The notes beneath the pieces were generated by a model, which was not told the DNA's origin, did no database searches, and was given only the letters and a program-made list of their open reading frames with translations. This document shows positions 54,772 to 64,000 of a stretch of 64,000 nucleotides of DNA, one piece after another (position 1 is the stretch's first letter; every line of letters starts with the position of its first letter). Made by a program: the position numbers and the translations under genes. Origin of the DNA: a virus. The stretch spans positions 1-64,000 of the IMG/VR virus record IMGVR_UViG_3300043811_000050. One strand, given 5' to 3'.

Positions 54772-55940
54772 TAAAGCTCCTTCGTCTTTTGGCGTGCAGT
54801 CTCGTGCTCGCGTGGGGTGCGCCTGCGTCGGCGAATTGGCTGTATACGCCTGGTGCCGGACCTTCCAACTTTAGATCATTCAATAGCGGCACGACTCCTG
54901 CTGGGACGTCTGCGTGCGCCGCGACGAATACTGACTGCATGGCGTTTGTTCCTATAGATATCACGGGGACGCCACTCTTTTCCTCCGGTAATCCTGGTGT
55001 CGTGTCAGGTGGACCTTTTGCGGTCACAGGGACATTTTGGCAGGCCACTCAGCCGGTGAGCGGCACCTTTTGGCAGGCCACTCAGCCGGTCAGTGGTACA
55101 TTCTGGCAGGCAACACAACCGATCAGCGCCGCGGCATTACCATTGCCCACTGGCGCTGCTACTCAAACGACGCTGGCCGCCGTCCTGTCAGCGCTTGGTT
55201 CGCCCTTTCAGGCCGGTGCGTCGATCGGTAATACGACATTCGGATCAACACAGGGTACGTCGCCGTGGGTCATTGGTGGCGCGGCTGCGGCGGGCGCGGT
55301 TCCGGTCGGCAATCCGTTGTTCACCGGAATGTTTGACGGGACCGACATCCGCCGCGTGATGGGCGATGAAACGAACGGCCTATGGGTCAACATCAAGGCG
55401 GGCGCGGGTTCCGGTGGGACGGCACTCGCTGACGAGGCGCCGTTCACGCAGGGTGCGACGAACACGACGCCGCTCGGGTGTTTCTATACTACCTCTGTGA
55501 CCAATTTGCTCACCGGCCAGGCTGGCGTGGGCCGCTGCACTAATGATCGTCAGCAAATGACGTCGGACGCGGCGGTGTTGGCGCAGCTCGTCACACTGAA
55601 CGCGACGGCACTCACGCCGGTCCCGTTTCCGGTTAACATCACATGGACACCGTGCACAGGGGCGACCAGCGCGAATACAATTGCAGCCGGTGGAACGGCG
55701 CAAGTCGCGCTGCCAGCAAGTGCAACGGTTCACGGCTTTGCTATTGCAAATAACTCTGCCGACCCGATGTGGTTGAGCTTTACTACGACAGCAACGATCG
55801 GCAGTGATTTTTTATTGCCTGCGGGGTCGTCAACGGTGTCCGGTGGTAGTTTCTTCGGCCCTCCTGGGTCTGGGTTTAATGGAAACTTGTCAGTGATAGC
55901 GGCCACGACTGGGGATAAGTTTTCGTGCACAAAATTCTGA
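54768..55940 (+). CDS. Secreted structural protein with FWQATQP repeats
   Basis: 390 residues. Signal peptide IKLLRLLACSLVLAWGAPAS with cut near ASAN. Residues about 86-118 repeat VSGTFWQATQP three times; the rest (GGTALADEAPFTQGATNTTP, MWLSFTTTATIGSDFLLPAG) is beta-rich. The repeat and C-terminal domain are of a type found in phage tail and virion proteins. Probably surface-exposed. Confidence 0.7.
   Translation: MIKLLRLLACSLVLAWGAPASANWLYTPGAGPSNFRSFNSGTTPAGTSACAATNTDCMAFVPIDITGTPLFSSGNPGVVSGGPFAVTGTFWQATQPVSGTFWQATQPVSGTFWQATQPISAAALPLPTGAATQTTLAAVLSALGSPFQAGASIGNTTFGSTQGTSPWVIGGAAAAGAVPVGNPLFTGMFDGTDIRRVMGDETNGLWVNIKAGAGSGGTALADEAPFTQGATNTTPLGCFYTTSVTNLLTGQAGVGRCTNDRQQMTSDAAVLAQLVTLNATALTPVPFPVNITWTPCTGATSANTIAAGGTAQVALPASATVHGFAIANNSADPMWLSFTTTATIGSDFLLPAGSSTVSGGSFFGPPGSGFNGNLSVIAATTGDKFSCTKF
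55023..55121 (+). repeat. Three tandem 33-bp repeats
   Basis: Units at 55023, 55056 and 55089 each encode V-(S/T)-GTFWQATQP; the first two share most bases in CACTCAGCCG and TTTTGGCAGGC. Unit number could change by slippage or recombination. Confidence 0.85.
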
Positions 55941-57574
55941 CCATAGTCGCATTTTTGTTGCTCGGTCTCCTGGCACCCCGCGAGGCGTCGGCGCAGCTTG
56001 TGCCGCACGGTTTTCCATCAGCGTTTAGCGGTGGAGGCGGCCTAACCCAGACGAGCTATTACGTCAACAACAGCGGTAGTGATTCTAGCCCTGGTACCGT
56101 TGGCAGCCCATGGCAGACACTCACCAAGGTCAATGGCTTCACGTTTCCAACGAATTCGACCATTTTTTTCGCGGGTGGTCAGTCATTCTCCGGCACGCTT
56201 GAGATAGGAACCGGGTTCGTAACGGGGGCGCAGTTCAGCGGCACTTTAACGGTCGATTCCTATGGCACTGGACGGGCTACCATAAATGCCGGAACCGGCG
56301 ACGGCTTCTATATTATAAATGTTGGAAACGTGACTATTCAAGACCTGATCTTTACGGCATCGGGAGGCGCGAACAATCTCGGAGGGTATGTCACCAATTC
56401 TCAGGCCGGCAACACGCAACTTAGTAACGTCCTGCTAAACAACCTTGATGTGAGCGGATTCGACAAGGCACAGATAGTCCTTGGCGGCGATGCTGGGACT
56501 TCTGGGTTTACGAACTTCTCGCTGACAAACAGCGTTCTGCACGGCGCGGGGAATAGTGGATTCCAATCCTACGGCAGCGTAAGCGGAAGCTACTCGCACT
56601 ACAATGTCACGCTCACGAATGTCACCACGTATGATATCCCTGGCCACAGCGGAGTTGGCTCCGGAAGCGGAATAGTGTTGGGAGAGGTCGATGGCGCGAC
56701 CGTCCAAAACAGCCTGTCCTATGGCAACGGCACTATTGGTTTAGGGGGCGTCGGCATCTGGACCTATGACTCGAACAACATCCATTTCGTCGAGAACGAG
56801 TCACATCACAATACTAGCACCAGCGGCGACGGCGACGGGTTCGACTTCGATGGTGGAATAACTAACTCTCTTATGGAGAAAAACTATTCTCATGATAACA
56901 AGGGCAGTGGTTTCTTGCTATATGCGTATGCTGGTTTGCCATGGAGCAGTAACACTCTTCGGGATAATATCTCTCAGAATGATGGTTCTGGGGGAGCTAG
57001 CGGCATATATATTGGAAATGATGGCACGGCGGTTCAGACGGGCGCGTCGATCTACAATAATACGGTATACAATTCGAGTGGCCGCGAATGTCTTGCGATT
57101 GGCGTAGGTACCTCTTCCAATAACATCACCGCCCTTATCGCAAACAACATTTTCAATTGCGATTCAACTCCGCTGGTCGCCACTGCAGCGACATTGACAG
57201 GATCGTCAGTATCTCTACTCACCAACGACTATTATGCGCCGACATCGTTTTCCATTACGTGGTTGGGAGCGACCTATACCAGTTTTGCCTCATGGCAGAC
57301 GGCTACAGGGCAAGAGAAGATCAGTGGGACGAACGTCGGGCTTACGTCGAACCCATTGTTGTCCGGTGCCGGGAGCGGCGGAACGTGCGGGGGATGGTCG
57401 GCGACATGCCCGTCGCAGTACGAGCTGACCTCCGGTTCGCCAATGATTGGCACCGGGCTCAACCTGACATTGTCTCCCTATAGTCTGGTAGTTGGGACAA
57501 GTGACTACTACACTAATACGATCCCGAATGGGACTGGCACTGGCTATAATGTCGGCGCATACGGGGCACCATGA
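55925..57574 (+). CDS. Secreted right-handed parallel beta-helix protein
   Basis: 549 residues, GTG start. Signal peptide HKILTIVAFLLLGLLAPREA with cut near ASAQ. The mature protein begins YYVNNSGSDSSPGTVGSPWQ, the start of pectate-lyase-like helices, followed by PbH1-type rungs (NVTIQDLIFTASGGANNLGG, GFLLYAYAG, ASIYNNTVYNSSGR). Such helices form phage tailspikes that bind or cleave surface polysaccharide. No catalytic residues are assigned. Confidence 0.75.
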   Translation: MHKILTIVAFLLLGLLAPREASAQLVPHGFPSAFSGGGGLTQTSYYVNNSGSDSSPGTVGSPWQTLTKVNGFTFPTNSTIFFAGGQSFSGTLEIGTGFVTGAQFSGTLTVDSYGTGRATINAGTGDGFYIINVGNVTIQDLIFTASGGANNLGGYVTNSQAGNTQLSNVLLNNLDVSGFDKAQIVLGGDAGTSGFTNFSLTNSVLHGAGNSGFQSYGSVSGSYSHYNVTLTNVTTYDIPGHSGVGSGSGIVLGEVDGATVQNSLSYGNGTIGLGGVGIWTYDSNNIHFVENESHHNTSTSGDGDGFDFDGGITNSLMEKNYSHDNKGSGFLLYAYAGLPWSSNTLRDNISQNDGSGGASGIYIGNDGTAVQTGASIYNNTVYNSSGRECLAIGVGTSSNNITALIANNIFNCDSTPLVATAATLTGSSVSLLTNDYYAPTSFSITWLGATYTSFASWQTATGQEKISGTNVGLTSNPLLSGAGSGGTCGGWSATCPSQYELTSGSPMIGTGLNLTLSPYSLVVGTSDYYTNTIPNGTGTGYNVGAYGAP

Positions 57575-60150
57575 GAAAAATCGCCATAGCTATTATTTTC
57601 TTTCTCGCTGTTTTCGGCGCGTTGCCGTCACATGCGCAGTTCAACGGCTGCGCGCCGGGGTTCTGTGGCTCGTATCCGCTTTCCACGGCAGGATGCACGT
57701 CAGCTTCTACATATATCGGCCCTGGAGACAAACAGGCTTACGCTATTTGGGCAGGGGTACGGGCCTACTCGCACGCGACGTGTGGAAAGCCGGCGCTGAA
57801 TGTCTGCGACAGCACGGGCGGCTCGGACGTGTCTTGCGCTGATCTGGTAACCGACACCACGACAGGACTGATCGTCGCCAAGGCGATGCCGCCGCCTAGC
57901 TCGATCACATGCGGAGCCGTGCACAATCCTAACTGCACCGTGAAGATCATCTATGATCAGACGGGCAACAACGCCTGCGGCGGCCCGTGCAATGCCACTC
58001 AGAACACGGTGGCGAATAGATACTACATTGACAGCTACTCTAGCTGCAGCGGGCTCTCGGCGACCATTTGCCTGTACAGCAACGTGGCGACGTCCGGCGG
58101 GTACACCATGCCTGGCTCTGCCACGTTCTCGCAGCCCTATGCGATTGAGATAATCGCATACACCGCGAACGCTAGCGCTCTCAATATCTTCATGCAGGTT
58201 AACGATACTAGGTTGTATTTTCAGACTTCATCCTCCGGCGACATCATCAGCGCGTGCGACTATACGAGTTTCGCGACGACTAATATCTACTCGAACGTGC
58301 CGACTGACTTGGTATCAACCTGCGTCGGGGGGGTAAATTCCCTGTATCAGCAGGGCGTCGTGAGCGGCAATACTGGCTCGGGCGGCGCGACGACTCAGGC
58401 AGGGACGCCGTCCGTCCTGCAAAACTCGTCGTCGCCGGTTAACTTCTGGGAGTACGGGTTTATCAACGGCAACCCGATTTCGAATATCCCAACGATACAT
58501 ATGGCTGCTTGTACGTTCTATGGATACACTTGTGGCGGTTCGGGATGTACTGCGGCTACTGCTTGGCTGGCGCGCACGTCTGGGCTCAGTATGACCGAGA
58601 CCAATGCCTATACTACCATGATCTGTGGCATGATTGCGGATGGAAACGGATGTGCGGCATGGAGCGGCAGCAGTGGCACTATGGACCTGCTTTACGTTTT
58701 TGCCACGAACACGACGACTACGGCAAATTTGAATCTGTGCGGGACCGGAAATACTCTGACTCAATCAGGAACCGTTACGTTCCTTGCCGATAACTATTAT
58801 CAAGGGAACGGGTCTACGGGATACTTTGATACCGGCCTGATACTTCCATCGACCGACTTCACCCAAAACAGTGCATCACTTGGAACCTATGTTCTCAACA
58901 ACAGAACCAGCACGAGCCTTTCGTACTGCGAAATTGGACATCCGACGGGGATATTTATAGCGCCGGACAACAACGCGGGCGGATATGAACAGTCCTTGCT
59001 AGAGGTAACAGGTGACTCGGCTGCAGGTCAAACTTCTGCGCAGGGCGCGTGGATTGCAACAAGAACTGCAAGTAATGCAGTTGCTGGATATAAAAATGGA
59101 AGTTCCACGCCGATTTTGACAGGAACAACTGCGAGCGTGAGTTTTAGTGGGTCATACAGCATCTACGTTTCTTCTTGTCGCTTTGGTGCTGGCCAAACCG
59201 CGTCCAATTGGTCTGCCGATCAGATCGCTGCCACCTTTGTCGGTGGAGCACTCACCGCAACCCAAGCTGTGGCTATCAATAATCGAATTAACGCCTACAT
59301 GACTGCGCTCGGGATCAACGTGTATTCGGCGAGTTGCAGTGGCTACCAGGGTGCTGGAGATATAATTCCGTCTGCATCGGCCGGGTTCTCAGTACAGGCG
59401 TGGTCGGTGGCGACATGCGGCAGCAAGGTTGCAAATGTATGCGTGTCCGGGGTTTGCGCGGACATGTTGTCTAGTGCGATAAATGGACAGCTTGTTTCGC
59501 AGAACATCAACGGGACTGTGTGCCCGGCCACGAGTACGACTGCGTGCGTCGTTGAAAAGTGGTACGACCAGACGGCGAGTGGGCAGTGCTCGGGAAGCTG
59601 CGATCTTGGCCAATACATGACCAACCCATATATGGTCCTGACGACAGCATGTCCGAGCCCGATTACTGTTTGCTTGATAAGCAACAGCACTGGGACTGCT
59701 GCAATTAATGCAGCGGCCGGAAACATAACCTTGCCGGTTCCGGTCACAACCATGGTCGCTGGAGCCATAGCTAGCACCGGAGCGGGAAGTTTCAATCAAT
59801 ACTTTGCCGTGAGCAATGGCGCACAAATAACCGCTGATGGCGGGGCAGCCAACACCGTCGATTTTAGTTGTAACGCCTTTGGGACTTCGCATTCAAATCC
59901 CACGACCGATGGCGTATTTCATTCCCTTCTTTTGGAATGCGATAGCACGACATATGGCATTTGGGTAAACGGGTCAGCTGGGACCTCATCGTCATGGACA
60001 TCAGCTTCAGAAACCGGATTTCCATACGCTGGATACACTGCCACACCAAGTCAAGCGGTGTATCTTGTCGAAGCAGGCATTTGGAAAAGTGGCGCGTCCG
60101 CTAGCGCAGCGGCTTTATACACCAACCAGCACACAAGGTTCGGGTTCTGA
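57571..60150 (+). CDS. Secreted protein with two arabinofuranosidase-like modules
   Basis: 859 residues. Signal peptide RKIAIAIIFFLAVFGALPSH with cut after SHAQ. Two modules, near residues 50-290 and 610-855, contain the pattern AxSxATCGxKxANVC ... VC-ADM ... YDQT-G-C, e.g. CGKPALNVCDSTGG, KIIYDQTGNNAC and CGSKVANVCVSGVCADM, KWYDQTASGQCSGSC. This matches the arabinofuranosidase-B-like or LamG-type fold found in phage proteins. A lectin-like domain lies between. It is probably a surface glycan-binding protein. Confidence 0.65.
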   Translation: MRKIAIAIIFFLAVFGALPSHAQFNGCAPGFCGSYPLSTAGCTSASTYIGPGDKQAYAIWAGVRAYSHATCGKPALNVCDSTGGSDVSCADLVTDTTTGLIVAKAMPPPSSITCGAVHNPNCTVKIIYDQTGNNACGGPCNATQNTVANRYYIDSYSSCSGLSATICLYSNVATSGGYTMPGSATFSQPYAIEIIAYTANASALNIFMQVNDTRLYFQTSSSGDIISACDYTSFATTNIYSNVPTDLVSTCVGGVNSLYQQGVVSGNTGSGGATTQAGTPSVLQNSSSPVNFWEYGFINGNPISNIPTIHMAACTFYGYTCGGSGCTAATAWLARTSGLSMTETNAYTTMICGMIADGNGCAAWSGSSGTMDLLYVFATNTTTTANLNLCGTGNTLTQSGTVTFLADNYYQGNGSTGYFDTGLILPSTDFTQNSASLGTYVLNNRTSTSLSYCEIGHPTGIFIAPDNNAGGYEQSLLEVTGDSAAGQTSAQGAWIATRTASNAVAGYKNGSSTPILTGTTASVSFSGSYSIYVSSCRFGAGQTASNWSADQIAATFVGGALTATQAVAINNRINAYMTALGINVYSASCSGYQGAGDIIPSASAGFSVQAWSVATCGSKVANVCVSGVCADMLSSAINGQLVSQNINGTVCPATSTTACVVEKWYDQTASGQCSGSCDLGQYMTNPYMVLTTACPSPITVCLISNSTGTAAINAAAGNITLPVPVTTMVAGAIASTGAGSFNQYFAVSNGAQITADGGAANTVDFSCNAFGTSHSNPTTDGVFHSLLLECDSTTYGIWVNGSAGTSSSWTSASETGFPYAGYTATPSQAVYLVEAGIWKSGASASAAALYTNQHTRFGF

Positions 60151-62804
60151 TGAATAGGGTCATTGCTCTCATCGTCTGTGCGCTGTTTGTCCTGGGCGCT
60201 GCGGCCCATGCGCAGTTTAACCCCGGCGGCAGCGGTGGAGGCGGAGGCGGAGGCGGAGGCAGCAGCACCCCCTTTGGGAACTTCATTGATCCGACCGTAC
60301 TGTTCAATGCTGACACGACCGGTACAGCCACCACCGGGACGATCACGAACGGTACTAACTCGCTGAGCGTCGCGAGCGCCACTACATGGCTCAATGGGCA
60401 AGGCATCGCGATCGCCAATGCAGGTCCGAGCGCCACCTTCACCGGGACGGCGGGGATTACGACCATCACGGCCGCTGGTGAGTCGGTTACGGTGCCCTCC
60501 CTTACCGTGTCGGCTGTGACCGGTACAATAACAGCGGGGATGCTAGTCTCCGGGACGGGGGTGCCTGCTGGAACCTACATCGGTCAGCAGACGAGTGGCA
60601 CGACCGGAGGGGCCGGTGTCTACGTCGTAAGTGCGACGACGACGGCCAGCGCCGCAAGCTTGGCCGGAAAGACAGAACTGATTGGCTGCGTCGGATCGAT
60701 ATCTGGGACCACGTTCACCATCGTCACTTGCGGCACAACCACAGCGCTCAACGCCTCGGCCACGGCGACGACACAGGCAGTCAACCACGACGACACCTAT
60801 GCGCTCGGGCAGGCTATAGCGCTGGCGGCCCCTGGACCACCCAAGCGCCCGATCAATCTCCCCTGTGGCACCTATAATGTGACCAGCACGCTCGTACTTG
60901 CTTATCCGATAAACATATTCGGAGAGGGAAGGGTGTGCGCCACCATACAGAATCGCGGCACGACAGATGATGTTTTGAAATTGACTAATAACTACACCAC
61001 CGGCGGCGGCCTGACGCTGCGAGATTTTGCTGTCTCCCAGGCTTCCGGGATTACCCCGACCAACGGGTACGGAATAAATCTGGCAGCCGCCGGGGGAGAT
61101 TGCATGTCTCAGGCACAGCCGCAGACGCACATATTCGATATGTATATCAGCGGCACATATGGGGGGATGAACATGGGGCCGGGTGTGTTAAATAGTTGGT
61201 TCAAGGACATGACTATTTATGGCTTGGGCCTTGGTCAGGCTATTTTTTATAATAATCCTCCACCATGCGGTGACAATGTTGTTGATGGTGTGTTCATGGG
61301 GGGTAACACTACATCCGGCCTTATTATAGCTACAGCCGACACCATATCATTTGTCAACAATAAAATCCTCAATTCTCAGTTGAAATTTGTGGCCGCCACT
61401 AGTTCCATCAGCGCCGCTATGCCGATCATAGACCGAGTACGAGTGGAAAACTTAAGCATTGAGGTAAACCCCGGTGGTCCGTCCTGTCTGATCGATTTTG
61501 GCACAAACGGTGTTTACCAAGTCATACTCATTGGAGGTGAGGCTGGCGGATCGGACGGCCAGTCGGCGCTGTTCTGCAACGCCAACAACAATATGAATGG
61601 CTATGTTTCAGGAATGGTCTCTGCTGGAACCAGCGATTATGCGGAAGGCGCCGTTAACGCGGAGTGGCCTGCCCCCATATTCCAAGGCTGTGGTACCAAT
61701 GGCACAGCCGTGGGAAGCGCCCTGAGCGGCACTGTCACCATGACGTGCTCGATGGGCAGCAACATGGCGATGCGGTTTGGTGTTCCAGCGACCACCAGTA
61801 ATGGAGCGACCATTGTAGTCCCAACGGTGAACTCAGGGTGGACATGCAGCGTCCAAGATGCGACTACCCCGGCCAATAGTTTTGTCCAGACTGGATGGAC
61901 GATTAATATAGCGTTCTTCAAGAACATAACGGCAGGTAGCGGCGATCAACTAACGTATGCCTGTCACCGGGGTGGGCCAAATCTACCTCCTTCGTGCTGG
62001 GGCCCTGGCGATATTGCTCCTGCTCTCGCTTGGCATGGGCTGCGGGCTTATTCGTCGGCTACTTGTGGCGCTCGGTTTGCCAACGTGTGCGTTAGCGGCG
62101 TGTGCGCGGACATGGTGACAAGTTCGACCACGGGTGCGGTGGTGCCCCAGGTGATCAACAGTGTCACTTGTCCAAATTCGTCCGGCACCTGCAAGGTGGC
62201 GAAATTGTACGATCAGACTCTCGGGAGCCAGTGCACCGGGTCGTGCGATCTAGCTCAGTCCGTCACAGCGGACCAATTTGAATTTATTACTTCGACGCCT
62301 CCTTCTGGAATCTGTAAGAGTGCATCACTGTGCCTTTATGACCCAGGGACGGCCGGAACTATCAATATGCTAAGTGCCGGGTCGGCTAGTATGTCGTTGC
62401 CATTCTCACTTGAATATGTCGGGTATATGAACACGACATCTGCAGCTCCCACACTAATTTCGATAGGAAGCGCTGGGATAGTCAATGATGGGGTCAACGC
62501 AAATCACTACTATTACTCGTGTAATTTTACCAATGGTAATGGAGCGCTCGATCTGCTGTCCACTCAGTTGTACCCTTTTATACTTACCTGTCCAGAGGCT
62601 AACACGAGCACACTGACCGCTTATGGTGTCATTATGCAGACTGTGGCATTTGGATCGGCTGGTACACAGAGCGGTCAGCTGGTGCTGGGGTCGGCGAATA
62701 ATGTGCCCAAGATTGTCGTGGAGGACGGCTTCTGGAACAGCGATCAAACTATTAACACGCCATTGCTCGGGTCCAATACGACTGCGTTCTGGGGCATCCT
62801 ATGA
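60150..62804 (+). CDS. Secreted tailspike-like beta-helix with arabinofuranosidase-like module
   Basis: 884 residues. Signal peptide NRVIALIVCALFVLGAAAHA, then a glycine run encoded by GGAGGC repeats (near 60234-60270). Residues about 220-520 form a pectate-lyase-like helix starting with INLPCGTYNVTSTLVLAYPI and TLRDFAVSQASGI. The C-terminal third (LRAYSSATCGARFANVCVSG, VCADMVTSS, AKLYDQTLGSQCTGSC) is a third copy of the module found twice in the preceding protein. Probable polysaccharide-binding spike. Confidence 0.7.
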   Translation: MNRVIALIVCALFVLGAAAHAQFNPGGSGGGGGGGGGSSTPFGNFIDPTVLFNADTTGTATTGTITNGTNSLSVASATTWLNGQGIAIANAGPSATFTGTAGITTITAAGESVTVPSLTVSAVTGTITAGMLVSGTGVPAGTYIGQQTSGTTGGAGVYVVSATTTASAASLAGKTELIGCVGSISGTTFTIVTCGTTTALNASATATTQAVNHDDTYALGQAIALAAPGPPKRPINLPCGTYNVTSTLVLAYPINIFGEGRVCATIQNRGTTDDVLKLTNNYTTGGGLTLRDFAVSQASGITPTNGYGINLAAAGGDCMSQAQPQTHIFDMYISGTYGGMNMGPGVLNSWFKDMTIYGLGLGQAIFYNNPPPCGDNVVDGVFMGGNTTSGLIIATADTISFVNNKILNSQLKFVAATSSISAAMPIIDRVRVENLSIEVNPGGPSCLIDFGTNGVYQVILIGGEAGGSDGQSALFCNANNNMNGYVSGMVSAGTSDYAEGAVNAEWPAPIFQGCGTNGTAVGSALSGTVTMTCSMGSNMAMRFGVPATTSNGATIVVPTVNSGWTCSVQDATTPANSFVQTGWTINIAFFKNITAGSGDQLTYACHRGGPNLPPSCWGPGDIAPALAWHGLRAYSSATCGARFANVCVSGVCADMVTSSTTGAVVPQVINSVTCPNSSGTCKVAKLYDQTLGSQCTGSCDLAQSVTADQFEFITSTPPSGICKSASLCLYDPGTAGTINMLSAGSASMSLPFSLEYVGYMNTTSAAPTLISIGSAGIVNDGVNANHYYYSCNFTNGNGALDLLSTQLYPFILTCPEANTSTLTAYGVIMQTVAFGSAGTQSGQLVLGSANNVPKIVVEDGFWNSDQTINTPLLGSNTTAFWGIL

Positions 62805-64000
62805 GCCGCAAGCGCTGTCCTTACGGGCCGACGAGCGAGGCTGACGCCGCCGCGCTGCGGGCGGCAAAGGAAAAGCGTTTTCTCGACGAGCGCCTCGCAC
62901 ATTTAATGTGGGGGCAAAAAGTTCTGACTGCGGCGAAGGCCACGGCGCTGGGCGCACTCGCGCTTGCCAGTGTGGCGTTCGTTGCGTTGCCGTCCGACAG
63001 GGTTTCCCGAAGAACGGCGCTGGGCGCACTCGCCAGTGTGGCGCTCATTGCGTTGCCGTCCGACAGGGCCGAGGCTTGGTTTCCTCACGGTACAGCCAGC
63101 GGCCCGCCTCCGATGACGCCGCAGTGGCCCGTGGCCCTGGGCGGATATACTAACTATTGGGTCGCTGATCCAAGCGCCGGGGGGAATGATACCACCAATA
63201 CCGGAACAAGCATGTCGTCGCCGTGGGCGACTGTTTCTAAGGTTAACACCGCGCTGGCTGGAGCAACGGGGAACGTTGCTGTAAACTTTCTTAGCACGTT
63301 TACCTATCAATGCCCGCTCAACGGGGCCGTACTCACTCCGTCCGGGACGACTAACTTTGCGTATCGTGGGTTGGTCGGCGCGACGACCCCTCCGATAATC
63401 TCAGCCAACGGCGTGGCCAGCAATCTCGGGATGGTTCGCACCGGAAGTGGTGTGCTTTTGGAGGGCATATCATTCCAAGGAAACTCAAACTCGTATGGGG
63501 TAGTGACAGGCGGGTCTGGTCTGGAAATTTCCCATTGCTGGGTTCAGAGTTTCCCTGTGGCAGGCGGCGGTGGGGTCGCTATTGCGGTTAACAACACGAA
63601 TACAAACATTCATGACTCTGTAATAGGTGGTCTAAGCCCGACCGACCAAACCAGTGTTGGTGTCATATATAACGCTGTCAGTGGTTCGGTTCTAAAGAAC
63701 AATACCATAGGGTATTGTGGTGGTAACCAAGCTAATCCAACACAGTATGGATTTGGCGTCCACACAACGGACAGCACGCTCACAGGAGTCCCCGGATTTA
63801 CATATTCCGGTGGCGTTCCTACCAACGCCCTTTTGGAAATAGCCTTTAACATAGTTCATGACTGCGGGGGGAATCTTACTTCGACGTTCGGTGGCGGCCC
63901 CAGCGGGATTGAGCTGGGCGGCGGTAATCGTCTATGGTGCCACGACAACATCGTTTATAACATACAGTCTGTGTCGTCGTTTACGGGTGGAACTGACTTT
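62801..64000 (+). CDS. Beta-helix protein with duplicated Tat/Sec-like leader (3' partial)
   Basis: ATG 62801 overlaps the preceding stop, and the frame is open for 400 codons to the window end. A charged start (SRKRCPYGPTSEADAAALRA) is followed by two hydrophobic segments in tandem, TALGALALASVAFVALPSDR and SRRTALGALASVALIALPSD, the second with a twin-arginine and an AEAW cut-like end. The rest begins YWVADPSAGGNDTTNTG, then shows beta-helix rungs (GVLLEGISFQGNSNSYG, NIHDSVIGGLSPTDQTSVG). The gene is incomplete. Confidence 0.65.
   Translation, partial: MSRKRCPYGPTSEADAAALRAAKEKRFLDERLAHLMWGQKVLTAAKATALGALALASVAFVALPSDRVSRRTALGALASVALIALPSDRAEAWFPHGTASGPPPMTPQWPVALGGYTNYWVADPSAGGNDTTNTGTSMSSPWATVSKVNTALAGATGNVAVNFLSTFTYQCPLNGAVLTPSGTTNFAYRGLVGATTPPIISANGVASNLGMVRTGSGVLLEGISFQGNSNSYGVVTGGSGLEISHCWVQSFPVAGGGGVAIAVNNTNTNIHDSVIGGLSPTDQTSVGVIYNAVSGSVLKNNTIGYCGGNQANPTQYGFGVHTTDSTLTGVPGFTYSGGVPTNALLEIAFNIVHDCGGNLTSTFGGGPSGIELGGGNRLWCHDNIVYNIQSVSSFTGGTDF
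62942..63068 (+). repeat. Tandem duplication encoding the leader segment
   Basis: ACGGCGCTGGGCGCACTCG begins copies at 62942 and 63014, both ending in TTGCCGTCCGACAGGG. The first copy has six extra bases (GCGCTT). The duplication doubles the hydrophobic segment of the leader. Confidence 0.8.

Noticed and set aside
1-64000. CRISPR array, insertion sequence, integrase or lysogeny repressor
   Set aside because: No regularly spaced repeats, transposase or integrase motifs, or CI-like repressor were seen.

Overview
The window looks like most of the genome of a virulent, contractile-tailed (myovirus-type) phage of an alphaproteobacterium. The evidence for a phage is a terminase pair, portal, Mu-F-like head protein, tail sheath, tube, chaperone, tape measure, baseplate genes and an endolysin, together with its own replication genes (family A polymerase, AEP-type primase, sliding-clamp-like protein, helicases). 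I see no integrase or repressor. The alphaproteobacterial host is inferred from a GcrA-type cell-cycle regulator and from small proteins of the kind common in rhizobial and methylobacterial genomes. The window starts inside a tail-completion gene and ends inside a beta-helix gene. The major capsid protein was not seen and probably lies beyond base 64000.

Layout. (1) Bases 1-16415, + strand: tail and baseplate module (completion protein, Gp80-like protein, glycine-rich repeat protein, terminator, sheath, tube, tail chaperone with a probable -1 frameshift, tape measure, hub, spike, gp25, gpJ-like, DUF2612), interspersed with small cargo ORFs such as a MazG-like gene. (2) Bases 16476-23189, + strand: lysis and accessory module (holin-like protein, anchored DPBB/M15 endolysin, HNH endonuclease, a peptidase-like protein and many very small membrane proteins), closed by a strong intrinsic terminator at 23241-23270. 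(3) Bases 23270-29653, - strand: accessory and DNA-metabolism genes (sliding-clamp-like protein, DNA methyltransferase plus the remnant of another, PD-(D/E)XK nucleases, pentapeptide-repeat protein), with three promoter-like sites sharing a TTGAT...ATCAA palindrome. (4) Bases 29738-44244, + strand: early and replication module (SSB-like protein, AEP primase with a second probable -1 frameshift, exonuclease, UvrD-like and SNF2-like helicases, GcrA, DNA polymerase). (5) Bases 44245-45121: the only long gene-free stretch, with hairpins, AT-rich repeats and promoter-like sequences; a candidate origin and late-control region. (6) Bases 45122-64000, + strand: NusG-like factor, terminase, portal, head protein, then a run of genes that nearly all begin with Sec-type signal peptides (TIG, beta-helix and arabinofuranosidase-like modules).

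If the genome is circularly permuted, the NusG-like gene would head one long late transcription unit running through the right end and on through the tail and lysis genes to the terminator at 23241. The most unusual points are the canonical slippery heptamer and downstream stem that would fuse the two halves of the primase, the run of secreted-type proteins in a structural locus, the shared palindromic promoter sites, an in-frame amber codon in a conserved secreted protein, and several small duplications that mark gene insertions.
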